In this document: positions 44,198-54,180 of the stretch, piece after piece | Position numbering within the stretch: the first letter of the stretch is position 1 | How the letters are laid out: each line of letters begins with the position of its first letter | From: Beverwykella pulmonaria | Lineage: Eukaryota > Ascomycota > Dothideomycetes > Pleosporales > Melanommataceae | Direction of reading: 5' to 3' | Assembly: GCA_001599595.1 (NCBI GenBank) | Contig: BCHH01000001.1 | Coordinates: forward strand, 4,717,818-4,781,817 | Length of the DNA stretch: 64,000 nucleotides | The notes under the pieces: generated by a model | What the model was told of the DNA's origin: nothing | What the model saw: the letters and a program-made list of their open reading frames with translations, nothing else | The model's database searches: none | Made by a program: the position numbers and the translations under genes

Positions 44198-45715
44198 ATG
44201 GCGTCCTCATCTGCCCTTTGCGAAATGTGCCTGAAACCAGCCAACAAGACCTGCACCAAATGCGGCAACAGCCAATACTGCTCCAATGCTTGCCGTAAGC
44301 GTAGTTACAAAAAGCACAAACTCCTCTGTCCCAGTTTTAGTTCCTTTAGTGATGCCGACCGACCCTCCCTGATGCACCGCCGCGCGATATACTTCCCAGT
44401 CGACGAGATACATCCCCGTTTTATATGGCTACCCTTTACATGCCGCTACGCAGAAGAGATCGACGGCATGCTGTACATCCCAGTGATAGATGACCTCCTG
44501 GGTCCGAATTCGAGCATGCAGTTCATACCAATTTGCAACAACATTTTCCTAGATCGGAGGCTAGATCACACTACCATGCTCATGGTACGAGATGCAGACT
44601 TGATTGATCAGTCGGCGGTGAACCAGAGTGTGAAGAGCGTTCTCAATGGGTCGCCATGGACACCCTATGACTGGGCGGGCCCGATGATCGCGTATAGAGA
44701 GAAGGGACTAGCGATGCATCCGAACGAGAGTGGTGACATTGATATGACGGATTTCCGGCATTTGATTGATGCACTGGGCACGCATGCATTTATCGGTGCT
44801 GGTTGGGATGTGGTATATCTTGCAACTGGGATGAGTCCCCAGCAAGGGATGCATGCATTCATGTCAAACGCCCGTCAAACTGGGGTAGAAGAACAGATGT
44901 TCAGTGCAGAAGCCATTGAATTGGGCTCAGGAAAGAAAGAAACGCAAGCGCCGATTCCGCAGGGAAAAGCAAAGGAGATGGTTTCCGGAGTTCGAATCAG
45001 CTGCGGGATGGAGGTGGCCAGGGGAAGACCCAAGTATGAAACTGTCGAGATCCCAGCAGACGACTCTATCTTCTTTCTTCCTCCCACTTCAGAGGTCTCG
45101 CAGAGAATTGGTCTACCAATCATCGCGTACAATTCCCCGGATGGGCCTACTCATCATGTCTCTACCGGCGATATTCTAGATGGCTCGAACGCTGAAGCAT
45201 CCTCTCTTCACATCATATGCAACCCGTATTCTCGGGGTTGGGGAACATTGTCCCTAGCATGGAATGGCCAGATAGGTTTCCCAACATGGAGCGACAACGT
45301 CGGCTCTGCAATAGTGGTACGAAAAGATAAGAGGCCACTTTACCCAGCGCACGTCGAAGCGCTCTGCGCATGGTGTCGACTGAAACTGCTCCCTATGTTT
45401 TTTCGCGCAAGGGGATTATATGGGTATCACAATCTAGTCAAGAAGGAAGACGTTCTTGATGAGATTAGTAGTGCGAAGTTTGCGGCGTACTATGATGCTT
45501 GGGTGGCAGGTAAGGGCCAAGCGGAAAATGGACCTGCAAGTCCATATCTCGTTGAGAAGGGGGGAAAGAATCGTACGGCAGTACCATTCGTTGAGGGGGC
45601 AGATACTCCACAATCTCGTAATCGATGGTCCAGCTTGATCCCGCTATGGTATGTGCTTGTAGGCGCGACCATAGTGTTGATGGACAGGGCGGCACTTCAC
45701 TGGCTGGGTGGGTAG
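44198..45715 (+). CDS. N-terminal MYND zinc-finger protein with C-terminal TM segment
   Basis: Intronless ORF of 505 aa. The MYND finger is at the very N-terminus with Cys/His at 8, 11, 19, 22, 28, 32, 40 and 44 (CEMC...CTKC...YCSNAC...H...C). The remainder is a large domain I do not recognise, with IYFPVDEIHPRFIWLPF, YDWAGPMIAYREKGL and MTDFRHLIDALGTHAF, features seen in fungal proteins annotated only as MYND-containing. The last 25 residues (SLIPLWYVLVGATIVLMDRAALHW) form a probable tail-anchor TM helix, which is unusual next to a MYND finger. Start is fixed by the finger. It is divergent to the DUF4470-MYND gene. Confidence 0.85.
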   Translation: MASSSALCEMCLKPANKTCTKCGNSQYCSNACRKRSYKKHKLLCPSFSSFSDADRPSLMHRRAIYFPVDEIHPRFIWLPFTCRYAEEIDGMLYIPVIDDLLGPNSSMQFIPICNNIFLDRRLDHTTMLMVRDADLIDQSAVNQSVKSVLNGSPWTPYDWAGPMIAYREKGLAMHPNESGDIDMTDFRHLIDALGTHAFIGAGWDVVYLATGMSPQQGMHAFMSNARQTGVEEQMFSAEAIELGSGKKETQAPIPQGKAKEMVSGVRISCGMEVARGRPKYETVEIPADDSIFFLPPTSEVSQRIGLPIIAYNSPDGPTHHVSTGDILDGSNAEASSLHIICNPYSRGWGTLSLAWNGQIGFPTWSDNVGSAIVVRKDKRPLYPAHVEALCAWCRLKLLPMFFRARGLYGYHNLVKKEDVLDEISSAKFAAYYDAWVAGKGQAENGPASPYLVEKGGKNRTAVPFVEGADTPQSRNRWSSLIPLWYVLVGATIVLMDRAALHWLGG

Positions 45716-46525
45716 CCAGTATGGCAAATGTATGCTACTTTAGGGTCTGAATAGAGCGAAGAAAATTATCAGATTATGATACGGTCTCCATATCCTATCA
45801 GTTGTACGTTCGTCAACTAGAGGCACAAGGATTAGGCAAATTTTATAATCGAGAGAGGCCGAACTTGTTTTCTGGTTCTCGTTCCAGTACACCTAACAGG
45901 TTCCGTAACTGGTTCCCGCTTACAGGTTACCTACAGTGCCTGAAGCTAGCTCCCGTTAAGGTGCAGAGCATGATCCTTGTGGTTTACTCGAACAAGCTTC
46001 TTCCACTTCATGAGGATGAAAATCGGTTCCGTTGCGACCCACGAAATATCTTGAAATAAAGATGTGTCCAGTAATTGGGTGAACTTTAACTTCGGATACG
46101 AAGACGTAGTGGCTCTACCCCTCCGTCACACAAAACACAAAAACTAACCTAGCAACTGAAAGCTGTGGTGGATTAGATGGCACCCCTCAGTGGGGAACAA
46201 ATAGCTTTCCATCTTTAAGCAACTGTGCATCGCTATCGTAACGCGAACCAATGATCATCTACCACGCTACTGCAAAGGAAAAATGCACAATATGGCAGAT
46301 AATAATGGCGCATACTGTAGATACACCAATTGAAATGGTTGTGTGGTTTCTAGGCCGCTTTAGCGCCGCTTTAGCGCCGTAGTTAGTCGAACAGGATACA
46401 GTTCCCCATATGCAAGAGATACTAGAGATGTTGCATCGTACAAATCACATCAAGATGTGAATGCTTACCGAAACGCCGCATCGGAAAATGGGCTATGACT
46501 AGCGTTCCGCCCTTTTGGCAGTTGC

Positions 46526-46941
46526 ATGGACAGATCCAATGTCGCGCAGTCACTCGGGATTATACCCCTTAGGATGAAACCATTCATGATTATACTACTC
46601 GTGATTATACTACTTGTTACACTGCCACTTGCACCAGGAGAGTCGCCATATATCCATAGCTATTATTATCACCTTCTGGTTCGAGAAACCAGTAGCATCG
46701 CCATGTTACCTCCCGTGCCGGAAAAGCTCAACATCTCAGGTCTTCCCTCGTAAGTCTACGAGCTTATGATCAACGTATCATTTCTTTCCAACAACTTCTC
46801 CACAGGTTTCTGGGTTACAACGAGAAAAATACGGTAGTCTTTGTCGGACTATATATATGTATCTATACAATCTCATCGGCCCGAGCAAGGTGTGGTGGTT
46901 GGTTTTTTGGGAGAAAAACAAGGCTATATTTGGGGGGGTAG
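46526..46941 (+). CDS. Possible small two-exon membrane protein, 119 aa, doubtful
   Basis: Exon 1 46526..46749 and exon 2 46806..46941 join in frame across a 56-nt intron with strong GTAAGT and CACAG ends. The product would have a hydrophobic helix near residues 17-36 (MKPFMIILLVIILLVTLPLA), a linker with PPVPEKLNISGLPS, and a second hydrophobic stretch (VVFVGLYICIYTI). No homologue comes to mind. The clean splice signals are the only positive evidence; surroundings are repeat-rich and AT-rich. Confidence 0.25.
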
Positions 46942-46964
46942 GCTCGAAGTGGGTTCACGTGACT

Positions 46965-47082
46965 GCTATCTTGATGAGGTTCTTAAGCTGCCGTGAGCGT
47001 CAAACCTCATCAAGGGGGATTCAGCTATCTTGACCAGATTCTTAAGCTGCCGTGAGCGTCAATGCCTGATCCTGAATCTCAC
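46965..47082. repeat. 59-bp direct tandem duplication
   Basis: GCTATCTTGA starts at 46965 and 47024, and CTTAAGCTGCCGTGAGCGTC at 46983 and 47042, both exactly 59 bp apart. The copies differ at a few positions between these anchors. Confidence 0.8.
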
Positions 47083-47951
47083 TCAGCGCGTCAATCGTGA
47101 GCGCCAGCTGTTCGGCCGAGCGCAAAGCGCGATAACTATCTACAACGGGCAAAAAACAGAGAACTATGGGATGGTGAGCAGGATCGCAGCATTGTACAAT
47201 CTGGGGCCGAATTGATTGCTTGATGAGGTTGCTGATAGTTGATGGTTGAGGCTCTGAGGCATCCTGGGATCGACTCAGGAACTCTGCTGAGAAGCTTGGC
47301 GGCCTAACCCAGTATAGAACGAAACACATATATATATCACGCGAATATGGTCATAGCTCATCCGCTACCGGAATACCTCCTGTACGCATACGTGTCCTAG
47401 ACACACGTCATCGACAATATCATCATATTTTATCAACAATCTCACAGTCTTAGCCATGTTTTTTGTCCGTTCTCCTCATCCCCCAGAAAGGTGATCGAGC
47501 TACTCCTACTGCATCATGGATATTGGAAGTTTTTGGAGTTTCGGAGCCATGGTATGAAGATTCTATCAAAAAAAAATATCGCTCCAAGCATTACGAAACT
47601 CGGCCATCAGAAACTAGCATTCCGAGTTGGGGAAGAAGGGACATAAGAACCACCGCGTTCTGGCGCAAGGATTTAGTATGCTTACGTTATCTTTTATATA
47701 TTTCAAACTACGCTGAAACGAGTCAAAGTGTGGAGTCTGTTTCTATAAGCATCTATATGCAGCTAGTTGTTGCATCACGCTGTTGCCTAAGCGCGTTCTC
47801 TCATATGTTTCCGTCCCCATCGCCACCACCATTCTACAGACCATTTTAATTGTAGCTCTACCTTTACATACATTCAAAAAATATTTGGGTCTCACATTTT
47901 GGGCCCCCACAGTTTCGTTGTAAGCTACAGTTGCACTTTACTTCCTCAATT

Positions 47952-48830
47952 ATGGCCGCCCAAACCGAGCCAGAGATTGTTTTGTACGACTTGGCCTGCA
48001 CCAAGAACATCTGCTTCTCTCCCACTGTCTGGCGCATCCGCCTCATGCTTAATTATAAGCATATCCCTTACAGAACCATCTTCCTCGAATTTCCGGATAT
48101 TGAACCCACGCTGAAAGGGCTGTGAGTATTCGCCTTTTTTATCTTGCGCTCTTCACCTCCAGCCTCCTTACCTACCTTTTTCCCTTTTATATCCCAATGC
48201 ATAATCTCAAAGCTCCAACTGTATGTGAAGAAATCTCTTACCTTGAAATCGCTCAGCGGCCTAGTCCCTGGCGAATCCGCTTCGGGATCCAAATACAAAT
48301 ACACGGTTCCCGCCATCCAGCACGTACCAACCAACACGTACATGATGGACTCGATCCCTATCGCACAGTTCCTGGAGTCGACCTACCCGGACCCTCCACT
48401 ACCGCTGACATCGGAGCTGGGTCGTGAGATCCAGGCTAAAGCACGTACTGTGGTCGGCACGGCCTTCCGAATATTGGTGATGCCGCGCGAGATGGGCATC
48501 CTGTCGCCGCGCGCGCAAGAGTACTTCCGGCGCACGCGCGAGGCCGAGCTCGGGCACCGGCTCGAGGATCTACTCGACCCAGACAAGCAGGAGAATGCCT
48601 GGAACGAGGTGGGCGACGGCATGCACGCCGTCGGCGAGCTAATGCGAACGCACAAGGCTGAGGGGCCGTTTGTGTTGGGCTCCCAGCTGAGCGGCACCGA
48701 CTTCTTCATCGCGGGATTCCTCCAGTCTGTGAGGGTAGTGGATGAGGGAGTATACCAGAAGATTATCAATCACCCTGGTTATAAGGAGATTTATGAGGCA
48801 TGTCTGCCTTACATGGAGAAGAAGGATTAA
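47952..48830 (+). CDS. Glutathione S-transferase-like protein
   Basis: Exons 47952..48121 and 48257..48830 with a 135-nt intron (GTGAGT..CTCAG); 247 aa. Splicing joins TLKGL to GLVPGESASGSKYKYTVPAI. The N-terminal thioredoxin-like domain has ACTKNICFSPTVWRIRLMLN (the active-site Ser/Cys region), then the cis-Pro segment YTVPAIQH and YMMDSIPIAQFLESTYP, which is the glutathione-binding pattern. An all-helical C-terminal domain follows (LSPRAQEYFRRTREAELGHRLEDLL; GTDFFIAGFLQSVRVV). Fungal relatives are GST/GstA-like with roles in detoxification of electrophiles. No signal peptide, so cytosolic. The acceptor is the only in-frame one restoring the family motif. Confidence 0.88.
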
Positions 48831-50191
48831 GGGGGTTGAATCACAGGGCAGGCAACCACTTAGGTTTTGTAAATGGAATTAAACACTCACTCGCGAGAAT
48901 AAGGAGATACGACTGAAGGGTAGTGATCAAACAGCGCGAAACAATGTGTTGATATATGAAGTCCTATGGAGTATCCGCTTCCCCAAAACGCCGCATCCAA
49001 GCCATTTGATTTCCTAGAATGATTACTTTGCTGCTCTGAACAAGGCTGTCTTAAAACTACAGAGAGGAGATGCATGCTCCAATGCAATTGAGCTGGCCTC
49101 AAACTGACTTTGAGTCCCTGCGGCCTATTTCCTTGTTTGGGTTCACTTATTAGTTACTCACCCTGGAGTAATGTTACGCTTCTGTTGTGACGTTGGGACC
49201 CAAGGAAAAAGCCTCTACACTATGATAGACCGGCAAGACGATCATAGTTGTTTGCGTCCGAAATGCTGCAACTTAGATGAATGTCGCACCAAATTGCCCG
49301 CTGTATGCTTCGAGGTCGATGCTTAGCTCATCCTCTAGGGTTAAGCTCACAAGCCTGTCTAGGCCGTATGATGCCACATAGCCGTGTGATGCCGCGTAGT
49401 AACGAGGATGGTCGCCGCAGACATAGTCTGTATTTATTTTCGTTTCTGTTCTAGACAGAGGCTATCGGACAAAGATCATATGAACGCGGTAAGACAGTGT
49501 CGTAGGGTGGAAGAAACTTTGAGTAAGACATAGCACTAGGACGTAAGTTGGGGTTGAAAATGGAATATCTTAGGAGTGAATTTAATATTCAACCCCCTAC
49601 ACCCACATTCCATTTCGGAGGTCCTTTGTATTAATAATGCTACTACTGTTTAAGCCAGTCAAATGATGAAAGGTGTATAATTTTATTGGGAATTGTGAGA
49701 TGAATTCAAGCAATTCATTTCAATTTCTCAGTCATTACCTCAGCCAACGAATCGCTGAAAAAACTGCGCCAAGCCATCTAATTCAAATGTATTGTGGCAG
49801 TGTCGTGTTCATTGCGGTAGACGATTATCAAGCACGGCGAGCTGTCCAATCATGAGAGCTCTTGCCCCTCAGTCAGCTTTCGCGAAGTCCGCCATCACGA
49901 CTTTCGTGGCGGTGAACTCTTGCAGCTTTAGCAATGTATTATCAATAGCTTCGACTCTGTTTGCACTGAGCCTGACAAAGAACGGTATCAGCAAGGCTAT
50001 AATGGGCATATTCAGTATGGCCGGGCAAGCAATACCAGTATAAAATAAGGTAAAGCTGGCTGTCTCATGGACTTCATCTTCATCTTCATCGCAGCGCACA
50101 TCAACCGCAACACTCTCTCCTCACCAATTCATTTACTTTACCAGAACTCATCGCATAGCCTACAGAGTGCCTGTCGCAAAAATCATCCACA
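48831..50191. other. Intergenic region, no gene recognised
   Basis: About 1.4 kb of AT-rich sequence between the GST and the small secreted protein gene. Short frames only. The last ~150 bp are CA/CT-rich and probably form the leader of the next gene. Confidence 0.45.
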
Positions 50192-50635
50192 ATGCGCTTC
50201 GCTTCCATCTCAGCTTTCGCCACTTGCATCGCCGTCACTGTCGGGCTACCCAGTCCTCAACGACCTGGCGAGCCAGACGATGGCCAGTTTGATGCGGCTA
50301 CAATGCTGCGATTCTCCGATAGGAATTGCCAGGATCTGATCGGTGGTATCGGCTCCGTCTATCGTGTTCCCATTCCTCGATTCGGAAGCTCGAGCATAAC
50401 CGACTTTGGGCCGGAACCTAATGCAGGCTCTGTTATCCTCCTTTCCCTTGCTCCCGGCTGTACACTTCGAGAAGGTGCGGCTGGATTCCCAACGAACGCC
50501 TTCAATTTCCAGCCGAACGTAGCTAGTGGAGACGAACAATTTTGCTTTACGGCAACCCAGGGCACCAATAACGGCCAGGGCATTCCTTTGAATATGGATA
50601 AGACGAACGTCGTCTGCGTCAATCAAAATCATTGA
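50192..50635 (+). CDS. Small secreted protein with four cysteines (effector-like candidate)
   Basis: Intronless ORF of 147 aa. Residues 1 to about 18 (MRFASISAFATCIAVTVG) form a good signal peptide, followed by a Pro/Asp-rich stretch (LPSPQRPGEPDD) that could be a propeptide. The mature chain has four Cys at 46, 90, 118 and 142, enough for two disulphides, and is Gly/Asn-rich with no TM helix or GPI signal. No family is recognised. The surroundings are AT-rich and repeat-bearing, where fungal effector-type genes often lie. Secretion is well supported; an effector role is inference only. Confidence 0.65.
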   Translation: MRFASISAFATCIAVTVGLPSPQRPGEPDDGQFDAATMLRFSDRNCQDLIGGIGSVYRVPIPRFGSSSITDFGPEPNAGSVILLSLAPGCTLREGAAGFPTNAFNFQPNVASGDEQFCFTATQGTNNGQGIPLNMDKTNVVCVNQNH

Positions 50636-53578
50636 GTGGATGATGACAATTTAAGAGTGGTCAAACGAAGGCTGAACTGATCGTGGATGGGGATTTGAGG
50701 CAAGAAGACCAGATTAAATACTAATGGGTGGCAAAAGATTGGCATTTTCAAGGTGTGGGGAGTGGTCGAGATCGGGAGCAGAAGCGTACGTGCGAGATTA
50801 AGATGTTTGTGGTTTGGCGAGAAATTGTACTATAGATTTAGAAATTTTGGCAATCATATCAATACCTGGCAGAAGCAGTATGAGTGACAAAAGCTTTGAG
50901 TACCACGCCTATTGAGCGGAGTACAAGCGTCAAAATCGTTTTGTGCAGGTCACCTCCAATACTCTTCTTCAGCAACAATGGCGTTCTGGCCGAAACGAAT
51001 TCTGTCTCTGGCACATTTCCCAATAAACGCCGTTTCACTTTCATTGCTCTTTCATGCAGTCACTCGGCGATATCATCACTGAAAAAAGAGATGGTGTCAG
51101 TATCACGGATTGTACTCAATCTGCGAGGAACTGCAACGGTCTTTCCCAGAACCCGGCCGGAAAGTGCGTGTCTCCAGATTTAAGCCTGTAGTACACGCCA
51201 TTGGAGTGAGCCTCTCTTGTATAATGATAGTTCAAGTTCGCTTCATCAATCTGGCTCGGAGTATACGTCATTATGTAGGCTTTGGCGAATTGGTACCGTA
51301 TCGTAAGTTGGTGACTTTGAAAAGACGCAGTTCACTCATTTATATGCACCTGACCTTGCTCAAAACACATGTCCTCATATAACCGCCACACGAACCTAGT
51401 GCCAATCACATTGCTTTACACAGCACTCAATTACTGCGCATTCGCTTTACATCGCAGATAGGTATCCATGCCTTGCGGTGTGTCAGCATTGGTCAATGAG
51501 AGGGAAAAGCAGTTAGGAATTGCAGGGATCAGTGACCATCTACTTGATGCACCTGGACCACATTTGCATGGATGGGGGTCGTTGCGGAGCGTAACCGCCT
51601 GGGAAAACGGTCTGCGCAGCGACTCAGCTTCAGAATTGTGCCTTACTTCGTACGGCGCGAAGTTGTATGGAATCACCCCGAAGCGCGCGCCTCAAGTCGT
51701 GAGAACGTCGCGCTAGCGCTTCTTTCCGACTTCCTTCTAGACCTTCATCTCTGTGAATCATTTACTGCCGAGAATAGGGAACGCAAGCTAGTCAGCCTGA
51801 TGTGACTACGCGCACTGCAAGACAGTAGTAGCGCAAATGCACGCAGTGGAGACTTTCCTGTAATCATCGGTGGCTCCTTGTGTTCGAGGAGATGTCTGTT
51901 CGAGATGGTATGAACACATTGGTTCTAGTCACGACGTTCCTGCATTATTGATTAGGCACGCACACACACACGCATACACAATATTCATATCATATACTGT
52001 TGGAGTGAATTATCACGTAACCTGAATCTGAAATATGAGAGACTGAGTTGATTGGGAAGCTATGGAGATCAACGAGCATATATACAGCAATGAGCAATCA
52101 AGACGTGTGAACAAGCGTAAGTACACGTGATATGCAGATGATATCCAGAACATGTGACTAAGCATACGGTGCACGTGATATACTGTGATATATTACACTC
52201 TTGTACATCTGGAATTGAGCCTGGGTAACACGCACTTTCTGTCAGTGTAGTAGAAAAATAACAGTCCAAGACAAATCTCACACACCTGCGCCACAGCCAC
52301 AAGAGCTCACGGAAAGCATTGTTCTTGCGACCGCGGTCGCTCAACAAAGCCGTATAGTAAGGTCCTAATTAACCCAGCTGCTAGCTTGGCGTGCACTCTA
52401 TACAGGACATGGGAGGTCTTTAGCGCATTAGCAGAACAATAACGGCATTGCTTCTATGACTAGTGACATTCACATTGACGATGCTGCCTTCTGAAGAACA
52501 GCTCTGCATCTACTTCGCAGTGAGGCCTACTCTCCATGTATATATGAACGCCATGGCTAAGCGCTACCTGATATTTGTTTGTTGAGAATTGAACCACAAT
52601 TATCAGGTCTGGGCTAAAGTAATTGGTGAGAAGAGGGATCGCCGATAAGAGAGTCAATAAAGAGCAGGTGTAGGGTATCAATCATACTACTGTGATTAGC
52701 CTCAAATGCTTGTTGTTCTCAGATAGCTCCTACGGCTGCTGCGATGACAAGCTCTTTAACGACTAAACCCTAAACCATCCACTCTCCTCTACCTGCGGAA
52801 TTGCCTCTTAAACGCACCTGATTCAATATATTTCTCGTATCGCTGCTATCTGTCTAGAGGCCACTACGTGACCATTCTTGCAGCATATGTGGGAGATGAC
52901 CCATTCTAAAATCTTCCTCGTGACATGTCTTGGGCCAATAGCGCCATTAGCCTGATGTATGCCACGAGAGAGGTCACCCAATAGCCTGGAGACAAGTCAT
53001 AGCGTGGCAATGAGAGAATTGACCGGTCAATTCACTCTTTAGTTCTACTTAGACCGTCTCGAGACATCAGGAGACGTAAAGGCTAGTTAGCGAACCGAGT
53101 GGCAAAAAAAGCAAGTAACAACTTCGACTGACTATTTTGCGCAGACACATGATCTCATGAGTCTATGGAATGATGTTGGGGAGTGTAAGAAAAAATTATC
53201 CCGGTTCTCCAGTTCAATCTCTAGATCACGTGTTACCAGTTCCACATTAAGAATCTTAGCGAAATATCAACGTTAGCTTCATCCGACATCTTCAAAAGCT
53301 GAACACTTCTTGAGCTCGTACTGCATACCTTCAACAGTAAAAGCCCATTTCAAATAATGATTGACTGCTGAAGAAATTTCCCAAGCTGTAGCTCATCCGC
53401 ATAGTATTTCCGATAGATCACAGCATGGCAATGAGAGAATTAACCGCGATTGGCTTGATATATACCACAATGAAGGTTGCAGATTCTAGTAGCAAAAACC
53501 GCATAACCTTTCCACTTCATCTTCAAAAGTCGACTTTTACAAGGATATCGCCAATGCAGATCGGCCATTCTCTCTATA
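50636..53578. other. AT-rich intergenic region with LTR-like repeat
   Basis: About 2.9 kb without a supported gene. Contains the second LTR-like repeat (51998-52197), a CA microsatellite just upstream of it (about 51957-51980) and many short frames without motif. Confidence 0.5.
51998..52197 (+). mobile_element. LTR-like dispersed repeat, copy B
   Basis: Starts TGTTGGAGTGAATTATCACG and is alignable with copy A (15187-15363) block by block, including the exact 26-nt segment at 52060-52085 and ATGTGACTAAG. A TATTACA end at 52191-52197 is a possible LTR terminus (TG...CA). Flanking five-base sequences do not match, and no internal region is adjacent, so it is a solo LTR or a fragment. Confidence 0.6.
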
Positions 53579-53887
53579 TTAGGGACGGTAGGAAGGGAAA
53601 TAGTATCCTTTGCTTTCAGCACTCAAGGCCATGCTCTGATAACATTTGCTGCAGAACTCATCGCAACAGAACCTCTCATGCAGAGATTGCCTCAAACTCT
53701 TGTACACCCGTTCACACCCGTTACAGAAGCTGACTGCAACATAGACAACCCCTCCAGCCCCTCCAATAGCACCCGCAACAATCAACACAACCTGTGCCCC
53801 TGGTATAGCTCCAAACGGCGCCATTATGGATGCAATAGCCATTGCACCTTTGCCGCCGCCTTTAGCTATCTCACGTTTGCTCGTCAT
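53579..53887 (-). CDS. Small hypothetical membrane protein with Cys-rich C-terminus, doubtful
   Basis: ORF of 102 aa. A basic start (MTSKREIAKGGGKG) leads into a long Gly/Ala-rich hydrophobic stretch (MAIASIMAPFGAIPGAQVVL continuing to GAIGGAGGVVYVAV) that would form one or two membrane helices, then a region with six Cys (FCNGCERV and FCCDEFCSKCYQS). The pattern is unlike random AT-rich sequence, but I know no family. The frame at 53986-54180 just upstream on the same strand could be a separate small gene or an alternative first exon. Confidence 0.35.
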   Translation of the reverse strand: MTSKREIAKGGGKGAMAIASIMAPFGAIPGAQVVLIVAGAIGGAGGVVYVAVSFCNGCERVYKSLRQSLHERFCCDEFCSKCYQSMALSAESKGYYFPSYRP

Positions 53888-53985
53888 GATGAAAAAGTCC
53901 TTGCTATCGGCTTATTAGCAAGATTAAATTGTAGCATACTAAGGCTGAATGCTAACCTTTTATGTGACTAAATACGATAGGCGCT

Positions 53986-54180
53986 CTAATTGGGGGAAAC
54001 AGTTCCTTCGGGGAGTTGGGTACAGCTCATGCGGAGGTGGTAAATTGACTTCAGAATGGATGCCCAGATTGTGTCGCCGATTCCGGTACCGATGAAGACG
54101 GCGATTTCGTTCTCCAGGGTGTCTTCGGCGAGCGCTCCGTAAGGTACCGTTAAGAATCCGCAGATCAGATCAAAAGACAA
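53986..54180 (-). CDS. Small hypothetical ORF, 64 aa, doubtful
   Basis: Complete frame with protein-like composition (LICGFLTVPYGALAEDTLEN; TGIGDTIWASILKSIYHL) lying 98 bp upstream of the 102-codon ORF on the same strand. No domain, signal peptide or splice site decides whether it is translated. Confidence 0.25.
   Translation of the reverse strand: MSFDLICGFLTVPYGALAEDTLENEIAVFIGTGIGDTIWASILKSIYHLRMSCTQLPEGTVSPN

Larger units (their letters stand above)
45716..47951. other. Intergenic region with a 59-bp tandem duplication and a doubtful spliced ORF
   Basis: About 2.2 kb between the MYND gene and the glutathione transferase. Holds a possible two-exon small membrane ORF (46526-46941), a 59-bp direct duplication (46965-47082) and AT-rich sequence. 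A GCTTTAGCGCC unit is repeated near 46355-46380. Confidence 0.5.

Noticed and set aside
47042..47329. 95-codon minus-strand ORF
   Set aside because: It overlaps the 59-bp duplication and has no domain or signal; composition is not convincing.
51468..51805. Overlapping 77-82 codon ORFs
   Set aside because: Two frames overlap with equal merit, no motif in either; looks like chance.
51957..51980. CA-rich run as a telomere-like array
   Set aside because: It is a short CA microsatellite, not TTAGGG, and lies mid-window.
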